Below are positions 47,245 through 57,102 of a stretch of DNA of 64,000 bases, one piece after another (position 1 is the first letter of the stretch; each line of letters opens with the position of its first letter). The notes under the pieces are model-generated. The model searched no databases. It had not been told where the DNA came from and worked only from the letters and a program-made list of their open reading frames with translations. The DNA lies in contig CAJFJV010000009.1 of the NCBI GenBank assembly GCA_904384225.1, positions 1-64,000 of the forward strand, written 5' to 3'. The position numbers were made by a program, and so were the translations under genes. This DNA comes from an uncultured Oscillospiraceae bacterium. Lineage in GTDB: Bacteria > Bacillota > Clostridia > Oscillospirales > Ruminococcaceae.

Positions 47245-48444
47245 GTGACACAGCTCAAGCCATGCACCGGCATCGACGGCGACCGCCGGGACTACATCCT
47301 TTACGACAAGGCCATACCGCCCTTCCCCCGTTCGGAGCTGATCGAAGACGTGCTGTTCGACCGCTTCCGCTACCACTGTGCCGAAGGGGATATGTGGCCG
47401 CTCACATGGGCGGAGGACGATGCGATTTATGCAGGCGCGGGCGACAACCGCGGCTGCCCGATGAACCTTTGGAGGGTGACCACGCAAAAGAATTTCTGGA
47501 ACCCAACCGGCAGGGTAGAGCCCTGCTGCCGCACGAACTCCGGCGCGTGGACGCTCGACCTTGTAAATCCCAGCCCCGTGGACGTATCCAAATACTGCAC
47601 CGACCCCAAAGCGCCGTTTATCAAGCCCTCCGGCCTTTTGGATATCGGCGGCACGCTCTATTTTGCCGTAGAGGCGCAGAATTACGGCGAAGCGCCGCAG
47701 TTTTGCCGCCAGAAAAACTACCACGGGTGGATCGTCACCTCAAAAGACGGCGGCCGGTCTTTTGACTGCGATGCGACGCCCACGCACTTTTTCGAAGGGC
47801 GGCTCTCCTCCTGCCACTTCCTCCAGTTCGGGCGCGGCTACCGCGGCGCACGGGACGGATATGTCTACGCCTATTTCCCCTGCGACTTGGACGACGGATG
47901 CAGCTACTGGGAAAACAACGACGCACTGCTTTTGGGGCGCGTGCCGAAGGCGCGTATTTTAGACCGTGAGGCGTGGGAATTTTTCTGTTCAAGCGATCCG
48001 GGTACACCGCAGTGGAGCGGCGACGACAGTCTGGCTGTGCCGGTTTTTACCTACCGCAAGATGACCGGATCCAATCACGTCGCCTACAACCCCGGCTTAA
48101 AGCGCTATATTATGGGGAATTACAGCTTCATCGACGAAGCGCTTCATCCGCGCCCCATCCACCAGATGGAATATCCGGAATCGCACATCAGCCAGCTGAC
48201 GCTTTACGAGGCGGAGGAGCCGTGGGGCCCGTGGAAGCTTTTTTACCGCGACGACGACTGGGGGACGTACGGCGACTACCAGCCGAATTTTCCCACCCGC
48301 TGGTTTTCCGAGGACGGGCGCATTTTGTTCATGGTCTCGTCCGGCTCATGGGACGATTACAACTTTGTGGTGCAGAAGATCGCGCTCAAATGCAAGGGGG
48401 ACGGCGCCTTCCCTGCGGCCGCCCGCTATTTTTCGATGCGCTGA
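47245..48444 (+). CDS. DUF4185/glycosidase-like beta-propeller protein
   Basis: 399 aa; MWPLTWAEDDAIYAGAGDNRGCP, YNPGLKRYIMGNYSF, LTLYEAEEPWGPWKLFYRDDDWG. Confidence 0.6.
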   Translation: MTQLKPCTGIDGDRRDYILYDKAIPPFPRSELIEDVLFDRFRYHCAEGDMWPLTWAEDDAIYAGAGDNRGCPMNLWRVTTQKNFWNPTGRVEPCCRTNSGAWTLDLVNPSPVDVSKYCTDPKAPFIKPSGLLDIGGTLYFAVEAQNYGEAPQFCRQKNYHGWIVTSKDGGRSFDCDATPTHFFEGRLSSCHFLQFGRGYRGARDGYVYAYFPCDLDDGCSYWENNDALLLGRVPKARILDREAWEFFCSSDPGTPQWSGDDSLAVPVFTYRKMTGSNHVAYNPGLKRYIMGNYSFIDEALHPRPIHQMEYPESHISQLTLYEAEEPWGPWKLFYRDDDWGTYGDYQPNFPTRWFSEDGRILFMVSSGSWDDYNFVVQKIALKCKGDGAFPAAARYFSMR

Positions 48445-48495
48445 CATCCTCTTTGCACCACATTCAGCACAGCAGACAGACAGGGAGGTGGTGTT

Positions 48496-49872
48496 TTGAC
48501 ATCTGCACAGCAGCTCGACTTTTCAAAGGGGAGCATTTTCCGGCATATCCTGCGGCTGGCCGGCCCGATGACGCTGGCCCAGCTGATTAACGTACTATAT
48601 AATATTGTAGACCGCATTTTCGTCGGGCAAATCGGCGGGGAGGGCTCTTTGGCGCTGACGGGCCTCGGCGTGTGCTTCCCCGTTATCACCATCGTCATCG
48701 CGTTTACCAATCTAATCGGCATGGGCGGCGCGCCGCTGTTTTCCATCACCCGCGGCGCGGGCGACGATGAGGAGGCGGCGCGCATCCTCGGCAATTCCTT
48801 TACCCTGCTTTTGCTGTTCGGCGTGCTGCTGACGGCGGCCGGGCTGGCGGTGAAAACGCCGCTCCTGCGGGCGCTGGGTGCAAGCGATGCAACCCTTCCC
48901 TATGCCGACGCCTATTTGACGGTCTATCTCTTCGGCAGCGTTTTTGTCTCTTTGAGCTTGGGGCTCAACAGCTTTATCAATGCGCAGGGATTCGCACGCA
49001 CCGGCATGCTGACCGTCGCCATCGGCGCCGTTTTAAACCTGATCCTCGACCCTCTTTTCATTATGGTTTTCCATATGGGCGTACAGGGTGCGGCGCTTGC
49101 CACCATCCTTTCCCAAGCAGTCTCAGCCGCTTGGACGCTGCGCTTTTTGACCGGGCGGAAAACGCTCGTGCGCCTTTCTTTGCAGCACATGCGGCTTGGC
49201 GCAAGGCGCGTTGGGAAAATCCTTGCACTGGGCCTTTCCGGGTTTATCATGGCGATCACCAACAGCCTTGTACAGATGGCCTGCAACGCAAGCTTGCAGG
49301 CCTACGGCGGCGATATCTATGTCGGCGTGATGACGGTTATCAACTCCGTGCGGGAGGTGGCCCAGATGCCGGTAAACGGCGTCACCAACAGCGCCCAGCC
49401 GGTTATCAGCTTCAACTACGGCGCAAAGGAGCCGGCGCGCGTGCGGCAGGCGATCCGCTGCATGTCGGTCATCGTGATCCTTTATACGGCCGCCATATGG
49501 GCCTTGCTTTGGTTTTTCCCGGCGTTTTTTATCCGCATTTTCAACCAGACGCCCGCTTTGGTGGAAGCCGGCGTCCCCGCCATGCGGATCTACTTTTTCG
49601 GCTATTTCATGATGGCGCTGCAATTCTGCGGACAGTCGGTGTTTACGGCGCTTGGGAAGTCAAAGCACGCCATCTTTTTCTCCCTGTTCCGCAAAGCGGT
49701 TATCGTCACCCCGCTGATCCTGATCCTTCCTCACTGTTTCGGCTTAAACGCAAACGGCGTGTTTTTGTCGGAGCCGATCTCCAACTTTATCGGCGGGACA
49801 GCCTGTTTTGCCACCATGCTGCTGTCCGTCTATTTCCCGTTAAAAAAGGCGGAGCGGCCGGCGGAAGGATAG
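48496..49872 (+). CDS. MATE family efflux transporter
   Basis: LAGPMTLAQLINVLYNIVDRIFVGQIGGEGSLALTGLGVCFPV, GMGGAPLFSITRGAGDDEEAARILGNSF. Confidence 0.95.
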   Translation: MTSAQQLDFSKGSIFRHILRLAGPMTLAQLINVLYNIVDRIFVGQIGGEGSLALTGLGVCFPVITIVIAFTNLIGMGGAPLFSITRGAGDDEEAARILGNSFTLLLLFGVLLTAAGLAVKTPLLRALGASDATLPYADAYLTVYLFGSVFVSLSLGLNSFINAQGFARTGMLTVAIGAVLNLILDPLFIMVFHMGVQGAALATILSQAVSAAWTLRFLTGRKTLVRLSLQHMRLGARRVGKILALGLSGFIMAITNSLVQMACNASLQAYGGDIYVGVMTVINSVREVAQMPVNGVTNSAQPVISFNYGAKEPARVRQAIRCMSVIVILYTAAIWALLWFFPAFFIRIFNQTPALVEAGVPAMRIYFFGYFMMALQFCGQSVFTALGKSKHAIFFSLFRKAVIVTPLILILPHCFGLNANGVFLSEPISNFIGGTACFATMLLSVYFPLKKAERPAEG

Positions 49873-49883
49873 GCCGCCCAGTA

Positions 49884-49914
49884 AAAAAAGGGATGCGCCT
49901 GCATCCCTTTTTTT
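49884..49914 (+). terminator. Intrinsic terminator
   Basis: AAAAAAGGGATGC-GCCT-GCATCCCTTTTTTT. Confidence 0.8.
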
Positions 49915-50001
49915 GATAAAACAATATCAGTATATCCGGGCAGAGGGCCGAAGGCGTTTCGGTCCCCTGCCCTTTTTTGCCCGCCGCATCAAAAGAGCCG
50001 C

Positions 50002-51174
50002 TTACTCCCGGCGCAGCGCCCTTTTTAGCAATAGGCTGCCGGCTGCCATAACCCCGTAAAACAGCAGGAGGTACAGCGGGAAAAGGGAGGCGCCGGCATA
50101 CTGTGCGATCACACCGAACACGGCGGGCGCCAGCAGGGTCCCCACATAAGAAGCGGCCATCTGGATCCCCATGACGGACTGCGACGCTTCCTTTCCGAAA
50201 TACTGCGGGGTCAGGTGCAGCATATTGGGGAAAACAGGCCCGTTCCCAAGCCCCGTTAAGAAAAGGCCTGCCGCCGACACCGGCGCAGGCAGCGGCAAAA
50301 GCAAAAGGAAAACGGCCGCGGCCACGGCGCACTGCCCCGCCTTTACCAGCCTATCGCTCGTCACCTTAGAAGCGAGCACGCCCGAAAGGAAACGCCCGAG
50401 CGCTATGCCGACATAATAAAACGTGATCAGCAGGGCGGCCGTATCCGCAGAGACGCCCTTCACCCGGACGAGGAACGTGCTTCCCCACACCCCGCAGGTA
50501 TATTCCAGCGCGCAGGAGCCGAAAAACACCATGCAGGCCCTGCGCACTTTAGGCCGGCGGATCAGGGAAAACAGGCTGTCCGTCCGTGCGGCCGCCTGCT
50601 GCGCGTCCGGCGCGGCATGGCCCGCTTTCTTCCAAAGCGGAAGCGTCACAGCCGTCAAGACGGCAATCCCAAGCTGGAACCAGAACACGCTGCGGTATCC
50701 GCCCCGCCACGAGCCGCCGGAAAGCGCAAGCGACATCAAAAACGGGCTCATGGAAACGCCGATGCCGTAAAAACAGTGCAGGAAATTCATATGCGTGGCC
50801 TTATAGTGCAAGGCGACGTAATTGTTCAGCGCCGTGTCAATCGCGCCGGCGCCCAGCCCAAGCGGGACGGCAGACAGGCACAGCCACAGCATGCTGCCCG
50901 AAACAGAAAAGCCGAACAGCGCCAGCGCTGTCATCGCCGTACTGACCGCCGTCACGGCGGCCGTGCCGAAACGGTTGATCAGCCGCGCCGACAGCAGGCT
51001 TGAGACGATCGTGCCGCCGGAAATAATCATGGTGACAAAGTTCGCCCAGGACACCGGAAGATTCAGTTCGGCATAAATGGCCGGCCACGCCGCCCCGAAC
51101 AGGGAGTCCGGGATGCCAAGGCCGATAAACGCAATATATATGACAATCAAAAGCAGGGTCGCCATCTTCTTCAC
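50002..51174 (-). CDS. MFS transporter
   Basis: 390 aa, about 12 TM; FIGLGIPDSLFGAAWPAIYAELNLP. Confidence 0.9.
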   Translation of the reverse strand: MKKMATLLLIVIYIAFIGLGIPDSLFGAAWPAIYAELNLPVSWANFVTMIISGGTIVSSLLSARLINRFGTAAVTAVSTAMTALALFGFSVSGSMLWLCLSAVPLGLGAGAIDTALNNYVALHYKATHMNFLHCFYGIGVSMSPFLMSLALSGGSWRGGYRSVFWFQLGIAVLTAVTLPLWKKAGHAAPDAQQAAARTDSLFSLIRRPKVRRACMVFFGSCALEYTCGVWGSTFLVRVKGVSADTAALLITFYYVGIALGRFLSGVLASKVTSDRLVKAGQCAVAAAVFLLLLPLPAPVSAAGLFLTGLGNGPVFPNMLHLTPQYFGKEASQSVMGIQMAASYVGTLLAPAVFGVIAQYAGASLFPLYLLLFYGVMAAGSLLLKRALRRE

Positions 51175-51291
51175 TTCTCCCTTTTTTCATTTTACCTCCC
51201 ATTATATCAGCCCGAAACCGGTTGATTCTATCAGAAAAAAGGAATATGATATAACAAAAACGCCAAAATCATCAGATAAGGGGGCATACCG

Positions 51292-52203
51292 GTGAAGCAA
51301 TACCAAGCAGATGCGGCGCACATCCTGCTATCGTCGATATCAGAAAACCGCCGTGAGACCTTTCCGCACGGCGACGAACAATTCCCCTGCACAAGCTATC
51401 TCGACCGATATTCCCTTAAGATGGAGGGCTATCCGTGGCATTGGCACGACGAATGGGAGATCGCATACGTCGAACGGGGCGGGGTCACCGTCCGCATAAA
51501 CGACAAAGCATTCCGGCTCAAGGAGGGCGACGGCGTCTTTATCGGGCGGCGCGTCCTCCACGCATATTCTGTTTGCGGCACTGAGGCGGAAATGCCGAAC
51601 ATCCTCTTCCGCCCGTCCCTGCTGTACGGTTCGCAGGAGAGCGTCTATTGGAAGCGCTATATCAAACCGCTGATCCTGTCGAGCGCCTTCTCCTGCGCTA
51701 TCCTGACGGACGCAGTTTTGTGGCAGGCCGAAGCACTAAAACAGGCAAGGCGCGCTTTTTCCCTCCTGACCGCTGAGGCATACGGATACGAATTCCGCGT
51801 GCGCAGCGCCCTTTCCGAATTCGTTTTGCAGCTCTGCCGGAATATGCCGTGCGGGACGGAGCGCTCTGCCGGCCAGCAGTCGGAGATCGACCGGGTCCGG
51901 CAAATGCTGTCGTTTATCCAGACGCACTACACCGCGCCGATACAGGTCCAGCAAATTGCGGACAGCGCTTTTATCAGCCGCAGGGAGTGCCTGCGCTCGT
52001 TTCAAAGCGTCATCGGCTCCTCCCCCATCCAGTATGTGATCGCACTGCGGCTCCGGAAGGCAAAGCAGCTCCTCCTTGAAACCGATCTGCCGATTTTGGA
52101 TATCTGCGCCGCGTGCGGCTTCCAAAACCAGAGCTATTTTACAAAGGCCTTTCGGGAAAAGACGGGGACGACCCCGGCGCAGTTCCGCAAAAGGGCGCGC
52201 TGA
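51292..52203 (+). CDS. AraC family transcriptional regulator
   Basis: Cupin-like N-terminus (WHWHDEWEIAYVERG), C-terminal IQVQQIADSAFISRRECLRSFQSVIGSSPIQYVIALRLRKAKQLLLETDLPILDICAACGFQNQSYFTKAFREKTGTTPAQFRK. Confidence 0.95.
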   Translation: MKQYQADAAHILLSSISENRRETFPHGDEQFPCTSYLDRYSLKMEGYPWHWHDEWEIAYVERGGVTVRINDKAFRLKEGDGVFIGRRVLHAYSVCGTEAEMPNILFRPSLLYGSQESVYWKRYIKPLILSSAFSCAILTDAVLWQAEALKQARRAFSLLTAEAYGYEFRVRSALSEFVLQLCRNMPCGTERSAGQQSEIDRVRQMLSFIQTHYTAPIQVQQIADSAFISRRECLRSFQSVIGSSPIQYVIALRLRKAKQLLLETDLPILDICAACGFQNQSYFTKAFREKTGTTPAQFRKRAR

Positions 52204-52525
52204 ACGCCGCGGCAAAGAGCGGGCCGGACAGGGGCTCCCGTCCCGGCCTTGCGCCTGTCTTCCTGTCTTTTGATCTTGACGCCTGAAAGCCATAGGGCCT
52301 TCAGGCGTTTGGTGCGGCTGCCGCCCTCCTTTCCCTCCGCACGCCGCGAAGCATGCCGGCGGCCGCAGCGTCCGTTTCAGATAATTCGTGCAGCCTTTAC
52401 GCATCCTCCTTTTCCAGACGGCCACCCTGCGTACATTTTACACAGAAAATACACAGAAGCCCCGGCGCTTTTTACACGGCGGGCCGTATAATAAAAATTG
52501 TAAAAAGAAAAAGGAGGATTATGTA

Positions 52526-55500
52526 ATGAAGAAACGAAAACAGCGCGCCGCTGCGCTGGCACTCGCGGTACTGACTGCGGCAACCATGTCGGTCCAGCCT
52601 GTAGCCGCGCAGGGCACGGACGCAGCGGATGCTTCGTCCGGCGGCGTGCGCGAGGGGCTGTGGCTGACGGAGATTTTCCCCAACGACTACGACACAGCCA
52701 ACAACGACGCCTACGGCACCAAAGACGACCGGATGGAGTTTGTTGAATTGACCAACACGACCGGGCGGGACATCTCCCTCAACGAAGAGTACGAGCTCCT
52801 GTACGGCTCCAGCGCGGCAAACGCGGCGGTCGATCCGGTTTTGACGCTGGACGGCTCGTCGGATGTGACGATCAAAGCCGGCGAGACGGCCGTTATCTGG
52901 AACTGCCGCGAAACCCTTGAAAACAACGCGACGGTTGAGGACTTCAGGGCAAATTACCTGATCTCCGACGACGTCACCATTTTTATGACGCACCACAACA
53001 GCGGCTGGGCGAACAGCGGCTACTTTGCGCTTCGCCAGACGTCGGATGCGGCTGTCGTGTCCTCGTACACCTATGTAAACGGGACCATTTCGAAAAACGA
53101 CGGCGGCGATATCTGCGACGGGCTGGGCGCAGACCTTGGCATCCCGGACATCGGCAGCGGCATGATCGCGACGGGCAAGAAAAGCTTTGCAAACCCGGGA
53201 TTCGTCTACGGCGACCAGCTCGGCGGCAACAGCTATGCGCCGGACGATCTGACGCCGGACGGGCTTTATGTCACCGAAGTGCATCCGAACGACGCAAACC
53301 GCGACGCGCAGTTCGGCTCTGGCAAAAACGATATGATGGAATTCGTGGAAATCACCAACACCACAAGCCAAGACATCGATTTCAACGAGTCCTATCAGTT
53401 TTATTACTTCTACAAGACCAGTAAAAAGCAGCTTGTCGTAGCCACCTGTGCCGACGCGAAGAAATTAGCGGCCGGCGAGCTTACAAGCGAAGACCTCATC
53501 GGCAAAAGCGGGATCACCATCCCGGCCGGGAAAAGCGCCGTCTTATGGTGTTACCGCGAAAACCAGACCACCTATGAGACCTTCCCGACCGAAGAGGATT
53601 TCCGCGCCGCTTATGAGATCCCGGACGACGTCCCGGTATATGCGCTGTACGGCCAAAACGGCCTCGGCAATACCGACCGCGGCGTTGCTGTCACCCGGAT
53701 CAACGAAGACGGCGACACTGTCATGCAGTCGTATTACTACTGGAACGGCGTGACCGACTTAAAAGACAAAAAGAGCGGCGAATTGAAAATCAGCGCGGAA
53801 GGCCCGAGAATGGGGCTTTACAAGGCCGCACAGAATCCGAGCGCCGGTACGGTCGCCGCAGGCCAGATCTCCTTCCCGGAAGACGACGGGTCATCCCCCA
53901 CGCTGACGCTTTCCACCGATCCTTATGACGCAGACGCCATTGCGGTGCTGGAAACCGGGCTTGCCGAAGGGGAAAACCTGCACATCCCGTACTCCTATGC
54001 GGGTACTTCGGCCCTCCCGGTCACCTATGCGGAGCTTTTTTACAAGACGGATACCATGGAGAGCTACGCGGCGTCTGAGACGACCTCCTTCGCCATTTAC
54101 AACAAATGGTATGCCTTTGTAGAAAACGGCTATCTGGCGGGCGCCAATTATGTGGACTACTATGTGAAATTCCATAATGCATACCGCACCACGCAGACGG
54201 AGGTGCGCCGCGTCGACATCTTAAACAAGGGCGCGGACCAGACGGGGATCCGCGTAAGCTTTGACGGCAAGGACGTAACGGAAAACGCCTATTCGGGCAG
54301 CGTCTATGTCACGGCAAAGGATTTTGGCAGCCTCACCCCTTCCATTACGCTGGACGGGAAAGCCGTTTCCACCGAAAGCACGCTGGAGCGCGGGACATAC
54401 TTCGTCTTCGACCACACCGGGATCGACAGCTATTTTAAAAATGCGCTGACCACCGGCGGGGACACAGAAGAGACCGGTATCATCATCGACACCTTCTCAA
54501 AATGCAGCACCCTGCCCTCCGACGGACGCCTCGCCATCCCGGTGGGCGCGCAGTACTTCACCTATGAAGCAGACGGCTCCGTCAAAATCACTCTGACACT
54601 GCGCACCGCTACCTACGGCTCCTGCTGGGAGGCTTACACAAGCGAGAACAACGACGACTTTACCGTCTCCAACTTAATGCTTGTTCTGGCTGACGGCACG
54701 CAGATCATGCCCGACACCTGCACGGGGGAAAACATCACCACCGGCGAGGACGTCGCGCTCAACGCCACCGATACGATCAAGGTCGGCGACTCTGCAAACC
54801 AATACATCAATGTGGAGACCACTTTCACCATCCCGGCGGACAAGGCGGATACTGCGGCACAAAGCTTCCTGCTTGACACCACCACGCTTTCCGACGGCAC
54901 GCACACGCTGACGGCCTCCTCTGCGTCGAACAGCAAGACCGTCTCCTTTACCGTCAACAACAGCGAGCCTGTCGAAGAGGAAGAGGAGCAAATGGATCTC
55001 TCTGTCAGCCTCACGCTTGACGAAAGCGGCAGCGGCGTTGCGGCACAGGTGGAAGGCAATCAGGACGCTTCTTCCGTCACCCTCTACCGTGCCGACGTCA
55101 TCGACGGCGTCACCATTTTGGAGGGCGCAGGCGACAGCACCTATTCCGCTGAAGAAAAAACGGATAAAACGGGCGTCACCACCTCTTCAAACGGACAGTA
55201 CCCGTACCAAATCCTTGAAATCCCGGTCACCGGGCAGGAAGAAAGCGTGCGCGTACAGCTGACGGCGGAGAGCAGCTACGGGAAAGACGTGCAGATGTAT
55301 GTGCGCAACCCGCAGGACGATACGTGGGAGCTTTTGGACGTATCAAGAGACGGCAGCGTCCTGACGGCGCTCTGCCCGGTATCCGGCTACACCGATAAAC
55401 AGGGCGAGGAGCAAACCGTCCGCGTGCTGGTTCAGGCGCGCACCACGGCCTATACCCCTTACACAGCGGAAGACACCTTCCAAACCGAAAAAGGCGACAA

Positions 55501-56962
55501 CGCAGGATGGGACGGCAAATCCACGGAGAACAACCCGTACGCCGCACCGGAAAACTACGACTTCGCCATCGCATGGTATACAGACACCCAGTACTATTCC
55601 GAACGCTACAACTGGCACTACCAGAACATGGTAGACTGGATCATTAAAAACGAGGACGCGCTTGACATCGACTATGTGGTGCACACCGGCGACATCGTAG
55701 ACGAGTTTAACGAGGAGTACCAGTGGGCCTTCGCCCGCTCTCAGCAGGAGCGCTTAGAGCAGGCCGGCATCCCGAGCGGCGTTTTGGGCGGCAACCACGA
55801 CGTCGGCCACGGCAACATGTACTACGACCTCTACTGGAAGTATTTCGGCGAGGACTATTACAAGGACAACCCTTGGTACGGCGGCTCTTACCAGAACAAC
55901 CTCGGCCACTATGACATCGTAGAGGTCGACGGCGAAGAGCTTTTGATGATCTACATCAGCTGGGACGTCTATGAGCCGGAGACCGACTGGATCAACAGCG
56001 TGCTGGCTGCCCATCCGGACACCAAGGCCATCATCGCCACCCACTGCGGCATCAATGCGGCGGCGCAGCAGAGCTACACCAGCAACATCCTGCTTGAAAA
56101 CGTCTGCCGCAACAATCCGAACGTGTTGGCAATCATCAACGGGCACTATCACGGCTCTTCCTTAAATTTCGTCGAGCTCACCAGCGACACCGGCGAAACA
56201 CACACCGTCTATCAGATCTGCACGGACTACCAGTCCGCACCGGAAGGCGGCGAAGGCTATATCAAGATGCTCTATTTCGATCTTGCAAACGACAAGATCT
56301 ACATCAACTCCTACTCCCCGTCCTTAAACAACGTCAACTACTACGACGAGCAGGAACTGCTTGACTATACCGGCGGCGCTTATCAAAACTACGATATCGA
56401 CGTGGTGGCGCTCCCGGTGGAATTTGACCGGGAGACGGAAAAAACCCTGACAGTATCCGACATCTCTGTCGCCGGTCTCTACGGCGAAGCGCTTGCCTCC
56501 TCCAATATGACAGAGGACGGCGCGCGCATCCCGCTCGACGGCCTGTCCGCCGGCGACGCCGTATACGGCGTACTGGCAGACGCGTCGGGGAAAACGGTCG
56601 GCTATACGACAGTCGCACAGCTGGAGGCTGAGGCCGACTACAGCAAAGTGGACGAGGCCATCTCCCGCATCCCGGACGACTTAAGCGTCTACACAGACGA
56701 GTCGGTCCAAGCGCTCCAAGACGCCCTTGCGGCGGTAGTACGGGGCAAAAAGGCTTCGGAACAGGCTGCGGTAGACAAGATGGCCGCGGATATCGAAGCG
56801 GCAATCGCCGGCTTGCAGCGGAAAGACGGCGCGGATGTAGATGCGCCGGATACCGGCGATATGAACACCGTGCTCTTCCTCCTCACGCTGTCCCTTGCGG
56901 CGGGAGCCGGCGCCTTGGGTGCAGTCCGGCTGTATCAAAACAGGAAAAGCCGGCGCGCATAA
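52526..56962 (+). CDS. Cell-wall metallophosphoesterase with lamin-tail-like domains
   Basis: Signal peptide; two repeats LTEIFPNDYD..DRMEFVELTNTTGRDISLNEEYELLYG / VTEVHPNDAN..DMMEFVEITNTTSQDIDFNESYQFYYF; WYTDTQYYSE, HTGDIVDE, LGGNHDVGH; APDTGD-TM-RKSRRA tail. Confidence 0.92.
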   Translation: MKKRKQRAAALALAVLTAATMSVQPVAAQGTDAADASSGGVREGLWLTEIFPNDYDTANNDAYGTKDDRMEFVELTNTTGRDISLNEEYELLYGSSAANAAVDPVLTLDGSSDVTIKAGETAVIWNCRETLENNATVEDFRANYLISDDVTIFMTHHNSGWANSGYFALRQTSDAAVVSSYTYVNGTISKNDGGDICDGLGADLGIPDIGSGMIATGKKSFANPGFVYGDQLGGNSYAPDDLTPDGLYVTEVHPNDANRDAQFGSGKNDMMEFVEITNTTSQDIDFNESYQFYYFYKTSKKQLVVATCADAKKLAAGELTSEDLIGKSGITIPAGKSAVLWCYRENQTTYETFPTEEDFRAAYEIPDDVPVYALYGQNGLGNTDRGVAVTRINEDGDTVMQSYYYWNGVTDLKDKKSGELKISAEGPRMGLYKAAQNPSAGTVAAGQISFPEDDGSSPTLTLSTDPYDADAIAVLETGLAEGENLHIPYSYAGTSALPVTYAELFYKTDTMESYAASETTSFAIYNKWYAFVENGYLAGANYVDYYVKFHNAYRTTQTEVRRVDILNKGADQTGIRVSFDGKDVTENAYSGSVYVTAKDFGSLTPSITLDGKAVSTESTLERGTYFVFDHTGIDSYFKNALTTGGDTEETGIIIDTFSKCSTLPSDGRLAIPVGAQYFTYEADGSVKITLTLRTATYGSCWEAYTSENNDDFTVSNLMLVLADGTQIMPDTCTGENITTGEDVALNATDTIKVGDSANQYINVETTFTIPADKADTAAQSFLLDTTTLSDGTHTLTASSASNSKTVSFTVNNSEPVEEEEEQMDLSVSLTLDESGSGVAAQVEGNQDASSVTLYRADVIDGVTILEGAGDSTYSAEEKTDKTGVTTSSNGQYPYQILEIPVTGQEESVRVQLTAESSYGKDVQMYVRNPQDDTWELLDVSRDGSVLTALCPVSGYTDKQGEEQTVRVLVQARTTAYTPYTAEDTFQTEKGDNAGWDGKSTENNPYAAPENYDFAIAWYTDTQYYSERYNWHYQNMVDWIIKNEDALDIDYVVHTGDIVDEFNEEYQWAFARSQQERLEQAGIPSGVLGGNHDVGHGNMYYDLYWKYFGEDYYKDNPWYGGSYQNNLGHYDIVEVDGEELLMIYISWDVYEPETDWINSVLAAHPDTKAIIATHCGINAAAQQSYTSNILLENVCRNNPNVLAIINGHYHGSSLNFVELTSDTGETHTVYQICTDYQSAPEGGEGYIKMLYFDLANDKIYINSYSPSLNNVNYYDEQELLDYTGGAYQNYDIDVVALPVEFDRETEKTLTVSDISVAGLYGEALASSNMTEDGARIPLDGLSAGDAVYGVLADASGKTVGYTTVAQLEAEADYSKVDEAISRIPDDLSVYTDESVQALQDALAAVVRGKKASEQAAVDKMAADIEAAIAGLQRKDGADVDAPDTGDMNTVLFLLTLSLAAGAGALGAVRLYQNRKSRRA

Positions 56963-57017
56963 AGCGCATAGAACAGGATAAAGCCCACAAGCTTTCTCCC
57001 TCTCCTTAATAAAAGGC

Positions 57018-57065
57018 AAAAAGTGCCGGGAACCGATTAAAAAAACGGTTCCCGGCACTTTTTTA
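57018..57065 (+). terminator. Intrinsic terminator
   Basis: AAGTGCCGGGAACCG...CGGTTCCCGGCACTTTTTT. Confidence 0.85.
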
Positions 57066-57102
57066 TCTTCCTTTCCGTTCGGCCGCAGACGCATCCGCGT
57101 CC

